Of a stretch of DNA of 7,081 nucleotides, positions 1-5,738 are shown piece by piece. Both the position numbers and the translations under genes were made by a program. Numbering within the stretch: position 1 is the stretch's first letter; every line of letters starts with the position of its first letter. Below the pieces are notes generated by a model. The model saw only the letters and a list, made by a program, of their open reading frames with translations, was not told the DNA's origin and made no database searches. The stretch comes from Trichodesmium sp. MAG_R04. Lineage in GTDB: Bacteria > Cyanobacteriota > Cyanobacteriia > Cyanobacteriales > Microcoleaceae. The DNA lies in NCBI GenBank assembly GCA_023356515.1, contig JAKQYG010000217.1, forward strand, positions 1-7,081. The letters are read 5' to 3'.

Positions 1-1811
1 ATAGTCACCTCTAACATATTTTCACTATTAGAAGCAGCTGTAATTATTACTCTTCCTTCAGCCTGAGTAAACTTACAAGCATTGTCCAAGAGTTTTGACA
101 AAACCTCCACTAGCCATTCACCATCGGCCAATACCAAAGGTAGTTCTGCCGACACTTGGTTCGTAATACTTGGCAATTCCCTCTCTAACTTGTGGGCTCG
201 AATACTACTCAGAGCTAAATCAACACATTCTAGTAGAGGTAGACATTCTATATTCCATTGCACTTTACCACTTTCTAAATGAGACAATGTTAAGAAATCT
301 TGTACAAGATTTCGCATTCTATCTGCATCTGCCAATGCAGTTTCTAGCATTACTTGGCGCAACTCATCAGGCATATCTGGTTCTTGACTTAAACTTTCCA
401 AGCAAACTTGAATAGTAGATAGAGGTGTCCGTAGTTCATGGCCAGTAATAGCAATTAAATTACTGCGAGTCCGGTCAAGAGCTTCCAATTGTTGATTTAA
501 TTCTTCTAGATGAGTATAAGTTTCTGCATGAATCAAAGCCATACTTAATTGAGTCGCGATCGCTTCTACTAAATCTATTTGTTCTTCAGACCAGTTATGG
601 GGACATGACCCACAATTATGTAATTCCAACATACCTAATACTCGCCCTTGGTATATTAGAGGTATCATCAACCAGCTCAAAATATCCCATTGAGATATTA
701 AGTTTTCCAAAAAATTTATCCCCTGAGATTTGCCCACTTTTGATATTTCTGGCACTAAATACTCAGGAAGCATACTAGTATCTTCTACATAAACTTGCCC
801 TTGGGTTTGAACAACTTTCTGAAACAGATAATTGTCTTTTAGAGGCCATACCTGATTCAGCAAAGATTTTACTGATAAACCCAAATATTCGTGAGTAATA
901 GTTGCTATTGTATCCGTAGGCCGACACTGATAGATTAAACATCGACTGGCCAAAAGCGCTTTTCCTAGTTCTTGTACTGCCACTTTGATAATCTCATTAG
1001 GATCTAGCGATCGCCTAATAGCAGAGGAGATAACATTAATCAAGCGTTGTTTTTTTTCCTGAGCCGCAATTGAGCGATAAGCTTTAATCAACTTATATTG
1101 ACTTGCTTGCAAATAAGTCACCAAACGTTGGGCAAAAGGACTATTAAAGTTATTATTTTCAATTATCGCTGAAGCTTTCTGAAAATTAGCAGGATTATAA
1201 CTAGACTTACTTTTAGCAGATTTTTCTCCCTTCCTTAAATCCAAATTGATACCATAAGCTTTTGTAGCTTCTTGCACTTTTTCTTTTAACTCTGGTCTAT
1301 ACCTAAGAATTCGATAAAGTAATAATATTGCAGATTGTAGACATACCTGGCGGTCAAAAGTCCAGATACCTTCAAACCGACGTACTTGATCAATTTCATT
1401 GAATGCAGATATTTCATCAACTTGGCCAGAATTATCATACTCATTGCAAATCAAACAACTTGAATACTCTTGACCAAGTACCAATAAATTCCATTCTCTA
1501 CTTAAAGCATCTCTAGGATTAAAAGCTACTGTTTCATGATACTCAGAAGAATTTTTAAACTCCGTTTCTGGTGCAGCTAGTACATATACTTGGGATGTTA
1601 AGTTTGCAATTTGTCGATAACGGTGAGCTTCTTGACGATAAAAATTTTCTTTCTGAAAAGTCGCTATTACTAGTGGTTGATCTGAGCTAGCTAAAACCTG
1701 ATCTTCCATCGCATGAGAAAGAGCAGTCAGGGATGACTTAAAGTAAATTTGTGGTTTTATCTGGGGAACCTCTAGCACCAGTTCTGCCAACACGGATTTA
1801 AGAATGGTCAT
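1..1811 (-). CDS. DICT-GAF sensor histidine kinase (3' end outside window)
   Basis: An open frame of 603 codons runs from ATG at 1811 off the left edge without a stop. An in-frame TGA lies 5 codons upstream and this is the first ATG. No clear Shine-Dalgarno is seen. Residues about 20-170 match the DICT sensory domain (LSHAMEDQVL, QPLVIATFQKENFYRQEAHR, VLAAPETEF, RRFEGIWTFDRQ). Residues about 250-435 look like a GAF domain ending in HNWSEEQIDLVEAIATQLS. A short coiled linker (LEELNQQLEALDRTRSN) leads to HisKA, where the H-box GHELRTPL holds the predicted phospho-acceptor His458. The HATPase N-box is LLDNACKF with Asn577; the later ATP-lid motifs lie beyond the edge. No membrane segment is visible, so a cytosolic sensor that autophosphorylates and passes phosphate to an unseen response regulator is inferred. 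DICT often occurs in cyanobacterial signalling proteins; the ligand is unknown. GAF bilin binding cannot be judged from sequence alone. Confidence 0.95.
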   Translation of the reverse strand, partial: MTILKSVLAELVLEVPQIKPQIYFKSSLTALSHAMEDQVLASSDQPLVIATFQKENFYRQEAHRYRQIANLTSQVYVLAAPETEFKNSSEYHETVAFNPRDALSREWNLLVLGQEYSSCLICNEYDNSGQVDEISAFNEIDQVRRFEGIWTFDRQVCLQSAILLLYRILRYRPELKEKVQEATKAYGINLDLRKGEKSAKSKSSYNPANFQKASAIIENNNFNSPFAQRLVTYLQASQYKLIKAYRSIAAQEKKQRLINVISSAIRRSLDPNEIIKVAVQELGKALLASRCLIYQCRPTDTIATITHEYLGLSVKSLLNQVWPLKDNYLFQKVVQTQGQVYVEDTSMLPEYLVPEISKVGKSQGINFLENLISQWDILSWLMIPLIYQGRVLGMLELHNCGSCPHNWSEEQIDLVEAIATQLSMALIHAETYTHLEELNQQLEALDRTRSNLIAITGHELRTPLSTIQVCLESLSQEPDMPDELRQVMLETALADADRMRNLVQDFLTLSHLESGKVQWNIECLPLLECVDLALSSIRAHKLERELPSITNQVSAELPLVLADGEWLVEVLSKLLDNACKFTQAEGRVIITAASNSENMLEVT

Positions 1812-1893
1812 CTGGCGATTAATTTTTCACATAATTGCATTTATAGCATAAGATGTGTATTGTTAATTTGACATTCTCAATATATAAATATTT

Positions 1894-1949
1894 GTCAATA
1901 ATTATGCTATCCTTTGCAGACCATTCTGTAGAAAACCATAATTATTGAC
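1894..1949. repeat. 13-bp perfect inverted repeat in kinase upstream spacer
   Basis: GTCAATAATTATG at 1894-1906 is exactly complementary to CATAATTATTGAC at 1937-1949, with a 30-base loop between. It sits between the end of the DUF2973-like gene and the start of the histidine kinase, both on the minus strand, 83 bases upstream of the kinase ATG. No T-run follows on either strand, so it does not look like a simple intrinsic terminator. It could be an operator for a dimeric regulator, an mRNA leader hairpin, or the remains of a small palindromic element. Confidence 0.6.
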
Positions 1950-2072
1950 CCATCATTCATCTTCCAGTAAACCAAGAATTATACGAGAAGTATTCTAACG
2001 ATTCTCAGTAATTAATTTTTTTAATAAATTCATAGTTTTTTTGACATTTTATTAATTTTATGGTAGGCAAAA

Positions 2073-2390
2073 TTATTTACTCTTTTCATCTTGAGTTTCA
2101 CTGCTTGAACCAAGCTCGGAATTATAAATAGCATCCAACTGTTCACGAGCTTCTTGTACATTCACAGAGCGCATGACTAACAAAGGTTCATCAATAAAAT
2201 TCCCAGATTCGTCTAATAGTTCTGGATGTGAAGTTCTACCAGACTGAGAATAAGAGTCACGAGCAGACCACCCTCCTTGGGAGGGCGAAGATTGAGATTC
2301 CAGTCCCACGGTTAATAGACTACGGATTAAATTATGAACAGCCAAAACAGCAATAGTAGTGAAGGCTAGGATATAAAGCAGATGTAACAT
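2073..2390 (-). CDS. DUF2973-like small membrane protein
   Basis: A 105-residue protein. Residues 1-29 form one hydrophobic segment (MLHLLYILAFTTIAVLAVHN) likely to anchor it in a membrane. A low-complexity Ser/Gln/Gly linker covers about 31-53. The conserved-looking C-terminal block has HPELLD (55-60), EPLLVMRS (68-75) and AREQLDAIY (81-89). From memory this block is typical of the cyanobacterial DUF2973 family, whose function is unknown. The tail is acidic and charged. The start is fixed by a strong Shine-Dalgarno (GAGGAG, 2397-2402) 6 bases upstream. It lies upstream of the histidine kinase on the same strand with a 261-base gap, so co-transcription is possible but not shown. No function should be assigned beyond a membrane-anchored conserved protein. 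Confidence 0.85.
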   Translation of the reverse strand: MLHLLYILAFTTIAVLAVHNLIRSLLTVGLESQSSPSQGGWSARDSYSQSGRTSHPELLDESGNFIDEPLLVMRSVNVQEAREQLDAIYNSELGSSSETQDEKSK

Positions 2391-2814
2391 AGTGTTCTCC
2401 TCAAGGCTATATAGCTACTCAGCAAATTTAAAAAAAAATTAAACAGTTTTTCTGATTTTATTACTTTGACTCTGGATAAGTTTTATTAGCAGAAATTTTC
2501 TTAATTTAGATATTTCATCATTATTTCCGGAAGAAAAAGTGTTATATACTATAAATTAACAATTATCAACTTCAAAACTGTTTCCTGTTAAAAAGTCAAT
2601 CCAGGATATTTTTTAATTCAGGATATAAGTGCAACATTAAACCTCTTCAAAGCTATCGACTTTGAACATGTTTTAAAGTGATGGCTGTTAACCTAGTCTT
2701 GCAAAACTAGCAATACAATATAGAATTGCATGCATCAAGTGTTCTGGGAGTTTTTGGTTTAGCATTTTTCTAAATTTGTTTTTTATTCTATCTTAATCTT
2801 AACACTCTGCTTGA
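2391..2814. other. AT-rich spacer without a recognisable gene
   Basis: No supportable coding region is seen on either strand. Visible structure is limited to the palindrome GCTATATAGC (2406-2415), a stem-loop with arms TTCAAAG (2646-2652) and CTTTGAA (2660-2666), a second small hairpin with arms CTAGT (2693-2697) and ACTAG (2706-2710), and the palindrome TGCATGCA (2727-2734). The promoter of the minus-strand DUF2973 gene should lie in the left part, but no convincing -35/-10 pair stands out. The right end runs into the transposase relic. Confidence 0.5.
2397..2402 (-). promoter_or_regulatory. Ribosome binding site of DUF2973-like gene
   Basis: On the minus strand this reads GAGGAG, 6 bases before the ATG at 2390. 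It is the clearest Shine-Dalgarno on the minus strand here and fixes that start. The 10-bp palindrome GCTATATAGC (2406-2415) lies directly upstream. Confidence 0.7.
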
Positions 2815-3131
2815 AATTCCTACCGATTGTTTGCAGTTGATATATCATACCTTTATAAGTGTGAAATCAAGCCCAGACCAGCGAGAAAGAAAGAAACAAG
2901 CTCAGGAGTGATGAAAGATTACGGAACTATATTGAGGGTAAATTCGGGTAAGCAAAAACAAGAATTAGTCTTGCCAAAGCGATGGCCAAACTTTCTAAAA
3001 CTTCTATGACCACCATCACAATTACTTTTTGAGTAATCAAAATTTCCGCCCTCTTAAAAGAGGCTTTTTCTCTTTTTTTGTACTTTTTTTGGGTTTTGGG
3101 AAAAAACTATTTTTGCGGTAGGTGGGTTTAA
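2815..3131 (+). pseudogene. Decayed C-terminal end of an IS4/IS5-type DDE transposase
   Basis: The remnant is visible only when frames are combined. One frame gives SPDQRERKKQAQE and ends at 2906; after one extra base the next frame (from 2910) gives DERLRNYIEGKFG, a TAA at 2949, then AKTRISLAKAMAKLSKTS and TITITF, a TGA at 3030, then VIKISALLKEAFSLFLYFF, ending at TAA 3129. This matches the usual end of such transposases, which has the form RN.IEGKFGQ.KRR..L..VMAKL..TS..I.ITFLVMNL. The R-x3-E-x6-K spacing of the IS4/IS5 DDE signature is kept: Arg codon at 2922, catalytic Glu at 2934, Lys at 2955, with the intervening Gln codon now TAA. A weaker match to the preceding part (FAVDISY, KPRPAR) starts near 2815. 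The N-terminal two thirds, both other catalytic residues and the terminal repeats are not seen. The 60-codon open frame at 2827-3009 is a by-product of this relic. The exact IS family is uncertain. Confidence 0.85.
3050..3079 (+). terminator. Possible intrinsic terminator inside the transposase relic
   Basis: CCTCTT (3050-3055) and AAGAGG (3058-3063) form a short hairpin followed by a pyrimidine tract with T-runs (CTTTTTCTCTTTTTTT). The same bases encode the LLKEAFSLFLYFF tail of the old transposase, so the hairpin and T-run may be by-products of coding sequence. If active, it would end plus-strand transcription ahead of the convergent gloB. Confidence 0.35.
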
Positions 3132-3250
3132 TCATCCAAAATTATGGTTTAATGAATAATTGTCATAAAAAATAATCATTAACTTTCTTCAAATAACAAA
3201 TCAACGGTTTTCAGATTTATTAAGCAAACCCTAGTTAGAGTAATAATTTA

Positions 3251-3301
3251 ACTTCTGAACTTATAACTTATAACTTCTGAGTTTTTAATTTTGACTTCTG
3301 A
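3251..3301 (+). repeat. Cluster of three ACTTCTGA repeats
   Basis: ACTTCTGA occurs at 3251-3258, 3273-3280 and 3294-3301, spaced 22 and 21 bases apart, with ACTTATA and AACTTATAACTT copies between. This resembles the short tandem-like spacer repeats common in filamentous cyanobacterial genomes. The surrounding spacer (3132-3407) holds no gene that I can support. Confidence 0.6.
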
Positions 3302-3377
3302 GTTGAGCTATAGGTCTTAAAAATATCAAACTTCTGTCAACCCTGCAAAGGGGAAAAGTAGTGTAATCTATTTATTC

Positions 3378-3401
3378 GGCTGTGTGATTTTTTTTACAGC
3401 C
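3378..3401. repeat. Inverted repeat just downstream of gloB
   Basis: GGCTGT (3378-3383) pairs with ACAGCC (3396-3401) across a 12-base loop rich in T on the plus strand and A on the minus strand. It lies 6 bases past the gloB stop on the minus strand. It could form the 3' hairpin of the gloB mRNA, but no U-run follows the stem, so a standard terminator is not supported. Confidence 0.4.
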
Positions 3402-3407
3402 TATAGG

Positions 3408-4181
3408 TTAAAATTTATCCTTCTTTCCTCGCAGACGAGCAAAAGTTTGCACCGGGTCTTGACTTTGAACTGCTAATTGTAGAGCAGGTTGCTCCCAGCG
3501 GAGAAAAGGATTTGTGCGTTTTTCTACACCAATCATTGATGGTACAGTTGCTTCATTGCGACGACGCGCTGCCTTAACCTCAGCAAAACGAGATTGTAAA
3601 TCAACATTCTGTTTGTCAACAGTCATAGCAAACTGTAAATTTTTTAAAGTATATTCATGGGCGCACCATACTCGTGTATTGTTAGGTAGATTACGTAACT
3701 TACTCAAGGACTCTAGCATTTGGGCCGGTGTTCCTTCAAATAAATGACCACAACCACCAGCAAACAAAGTATCACCACAAAATAATTCCCCTGTTTCCCC
3801 AAGAGCTACAGAAGGGAAATAGTAAGCAATATGGCCAATTGTGTGGCCAGGCACAAACAAAACCTCTGCGACTCGATCAGCAAACTGAACACGATCACCT
3901 TCCTGTAAAAATACCTGTTGTCCAGGAATTCTACCTCGGTCTTCAATCCCACCATAAACTTTCAATTGTGGAAACTTTTGGATTAATTGTTGATTAGCAC
4001 CTACATGGTCAGGATGATGGTGAGTATTAAAAATACTTACCAACTCAGCCCCCAATAAATCTAGTTTTTCTAATACTGGCCTGACTTCGGCGGGATCGAC
4101 TACAGCTCCAATCTTTTGATTTTGGTCATGTAGTAAGAAAATATAGTTGTCTGACAGCGCTGGTAGTCTATAAATCTCCAT
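3408..4181 (-). CDS. gloB: Hydroxyacylglutathione hydrolase (glyoxalase II)
   Basis: This 257-residue protein has the usual bacterial length. It hydrolyses S-D-lactoylglutathione to D-lactate and glutathione, the second step of methylglyoxal detoxification in the cytosol. The metallo-beta-lactamase fold signature THHHPDH gives metal ligands His54, His56, Asp58 and His59; the others are His113 (PGHT), bridging Asp137 (CGDTLF) and His175 (CAHEYT). The C-terminal LRGKKDKF keeps the Arg251/Lys254 pair expected to contact glutathione. At residue 146 (GGCGHLFEG) a His replaces the Arg or Lys normally present at this glutathione-contact position. The N-terminus MEIYRLPALSDNYIFLLHD fits the family start, so the ATG at 4181 is accepted, although no strong Shine-Dalgarno precedes it. 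It is a single gene, convergent with the transposase relic and divergent from the 70-residue gene. Confidence 0.97.
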   Translation of the reverse strand: MEIYRLPALSDNYIFLLHDQNQKIGAVVDPAEVRPVLEKLDLLGAELVSIFNTHHHPDHVGANQQLIQKFPQLKVYGGIEDRGRIPGQQVFLQEGDRVQFADRVAEVLFVPGHTIGHIAYYFPSVALGETGELFCGDTLFAGGCGHLFEGTPAQMLESLSKLRNLPNNTRVWCAHEYTLKNLQFAMTVDKQNVDLQSRFAEVKAARRRNEATVPSMIGVEKRTNPFLRWEQPALQLAVQSQDPVQTFARLRGKKDKF

Positions 4182-4421
4182 AAAAGCTCAATCAATACTT
4201 CAATCTACAAATATTTCTATTTTAGGGAATAGGGAAGATGATTTGGAGGATAGGGGTACAAGCAAAATGTACCTGATACTTTGACAATAATAATCCTAAC
4301 ATATTAATTTGAAGTCTGACTATTGGATTTATCACCTTTGTTATCCCTCTTTCAAGATGTTTTCTCTAAAGTGGTGCTGAAGACTGTTATGATGTTTTCA
4401 TTAGGATAACTTTAATGTAAA

Positions 4422-4427
4422 TATAAT
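4422..4427 (+). promoter_or_regulatory. Candidate -10 box for the 70-residue gene
   Basis: A perfect TATAAT lies about 80 bases upstream of the ATG at 4508. The expected -35 area (about 4397-4405, TTCATTAGG) is only a weak match, so this is a tentative call. The spacer is AT-rich, which makes chance matches common. Confidence 0.3.
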
Positions 4428-4441
4428 CACAACTGTCCACT

Positions 4442-4463
4442 TATTATGGAAATATTATGGAAA
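4442..4463 (+). repeat. Tandem 11-bp duplication
   Basis: TATTATGGAAA occurs twice back to back (4442-4452, 4453-4463) in the leader region of the 70-residue gene, downstream of the candidate -10 box. It is probably a slippage duplication, but a paired regulator site cannot be excluded. Confidence 0.55.
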
Positions 4464-4507
4464 CAAGCCTAAATTAATTAACCAATAAATTATACACATA
4501 ATGATTT

Positions 4508-4720
4508 ATGTTATGGAGTGAGCAAAATCAACCAAAGGTAACCATCAATCAAATGGTTAATCGAATTATGACATCTGGTAAACTTAATCGTCAGGAACAC
4601 CTACAACTGACTTCCTTAATTTTATCTGGTAAAAAAATAACCTATGAAGAACAGAACCAAATTAATAATATCTTTGACTTGATTAAAATGGGTAAAATTC
4701 ATTTGATTTATGATAACTAA
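4508..4720 (+). CDS. Small conserved-type cyanobacterial protein, function unknown
   Basis: A 70-residue soluble, probably all-helical protein with no membrane segment or Cys. The core reads NQMVNRIMTSGKLNRQEHLQ (residues 14-33), then LTSLILSGKKITYEEQNQIN (34-53) and IFDLIKMGKIHLI (55-67). From memory, small cyanobacterial proteins of the form MV..IL.SG.lsRqeHLqLts.iLs...it.eer.qIn.iFd.iq.G...l share this layout; none has a function I can name. The ATG at 4508 is the first in frame, but no Shine-Dalgarno is visible. The next in-frame ATG, at codon 16, would cut into the conserved part. It is flanked by divergent gloB and, 217 bases downstream, by the GT2 gene; nothing ties it to either. Confidence 0.75.
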   Translation: MLWSEQNQPKVTINQMVNRIMTSGKLNRQEHLQLTSLILSGKKITYEEQNQINNIFDLIKMGKIHLIYDN

Positions 4721-4937
4721 TATATAATGTCTATGAATTTAATAAATTAATTAATATCCGATCATAATCAATCTTGATCTTGAGCTAGTCTTTTTAAAGC
4801 TTGTTGATTCTTAAGTAAAGTAAACTGTGGGTACAGGTTTTATGATCAAAAAAAAATGGAACATAGCAAGCAAAAAAATTATGTTTTTGATGTAAAGACT
4901 AAATACTAAGCCAGAAAAAATTCAATAAAAGTAATTA

Positions 4938-5738
4938 ATGAGAACGATTCAACCCAACTCATTACTAACAGTTCCAACTGGTTTATTAAAGGTTCCAGTT
5001 CTAGAAAGTAATACGAAAAAACCAGATAGCCCAAAAATTAAACTTTCTCTAGTTATTCCTACATATAAAGAAAGTCAAAATATTCCAACAATTGTTGAAA
5101 AGATAACTAAACTATTAGATACTAAAATTCCCAATGCCTATGAGTTAATCATAGTAGATGACAATAGCCCAGACTTAACTTGGGAGGTAGCTCAGAATAT
5201 GGCACGAGAATACTCCCAACTCCGAGTAATGTGTAGAAGAAAAGAAAGAGGACTTTCTACAGCAGTAGTTCGTGGTTGGCAAGTAGCAAAAGGAGAAATA
5301 TTAGGGGTTATTGATGCTGACTTACAACATCCCCTAGAAACCCTTTTAAAACTATTAGCAGAAATAGAGAAAGGTGCTGATTTAGTAGTAGCTAGTCGTC
5401 ATGTTGACGAAGGGGGTGTTAGTGACTGGAGCCTAGTTAGAAGATTTTTGTCTCGTGGAGCTCAACTTTTGGGATTAGTTATTTTACCTGAAGTAGTAGG
5501 GCGAGTTTCTGACCCTATGAGCGGCTATTTTATGGTCAATCGTCAGGCGATCGCTGGCCACACTCTTTGCCCGGTAGGTTACAAAATCCTGATTGAAGTT
5601 TTAGGTCGAGGCAATATTTGCTGTGTTTCAGAAGTAGGGTATGTTTTCCAAGAACGACTAGGAGGGGAAAGCAAAGTTACATGGAAACAATATGTAGAAT
5701 ACTTACAGCACTTATTAATTTTAAGATTTGCTAAATGA
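4938..5738 (+). CDS. GT2 polyprenyl-phosphate mannose/glucose synthase-like, C-terminally truncated
   Basis: A 266-residue GT-A fold glycosyltransferase of the dolichol-phosphate mannosyltransferase (DPM1) group. These transfer a sugar from a nucleotide-sugar donor to a polyprenyl phosphate on the cytoplasmic membrane face. Motifs: LSLVIPTYKESQNIPTIV (37-54), VDDNSPDLTWEVA (73-85), RGLSTAVVRGW (104-114), the metal-binding region DADLQHP (126-132), SDPMSGYF (191-198), and the acceptor-loop segment QERLGGESKVTWKQY (238-252). All catalytic motifs look intact. The N-terminus (PNSLLTVPTG) fits cyanobacterial relatives as I recall them, supporting the ATG at 4938; the Shine-Dalgarno is weak. Relatives usually continue into a GtrA-type membrane domain. 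Here the frame ends in TGA right after the catalytic domain, and the missing domain is still readable as debris downstream. The shortened enzyme is about as long as stand-alone DPM1 and may still work, but it lacks its membrane part. Sugar specificity cannot be told. Confidence 0.92.
   Translation: MRTIQPNSLLTVPTGLLKVPVLESNTKKPDSPKIKLSLVIPTYKESQNIPTIVEKITKLLDTKIPNAYELIIVDDNSPDLTWEVAQNMAREYSQLRVMCRRKERGLSTAVVRGWQVAKGEILGVIDADLQHPLETLLKLLAEIEKGADLVVASRHVDEGGVSDWSLVRRFLSRGAQLLGLVILPEVVGRVSDPMSGYFMVNRQAIAGHTLCPVGYKILIEVLGRGNICCVSEVGYVFQERLGGESKVTWKQYVEYLQHLLILRFAK

Larger units (their letters stand above)
4182..4507. other. Divergent spacer between gloB and the 70-residue gene
   Basis: No coding sequence is supported. 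It should hold both divergent promoters. Visible elements are AGGGAATAGGGA-type purine repeats near 4224-4257, an isolated TTGACA at 4281-4286 lacking a good -10 at the right distance, a perfect TATAAT at 4422-4427, and a precise tandem duplication of the 11-mer TATTATGGAAA (4442-4452 and 4453-4463). Confidence 0.5.

Noticed and set aside
82..415. Two plus-strand open frames (66 and 81 codons)
   Set aside because: They lie fully inside the minus-strand histidine kinase, which has clear HisKA and HATPase motifs.
2827..3009. 60-codon open frame on the plus strand with a TTG start
   Set aside because: It overlaps the transposase relic, whose true reading lies in other frames; it has no Shine-Dalgarno and no recognisable family.
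3514..3997. Two plus-strand open frames (77 and 89 codons)
   Set aside because: Both are antisense shadows of gloB.
4281..4309. TTGACA as a -35 box of a sigma-70-type promoter
   Set aside because: The hexamer is perfect, but the bases 16-18 positions downstream (ATTAAT/TTAATT) are a poor -10 and the distance to the nearest gene is over 190 bases.
4820..4834. NtcA-like site GTA...TAC upstream of the GT2 gene
   Set aside because: The spacing between GTA and TAC is 9 bases rather than the required 8, and no matched -10 box follows at the usual distance.
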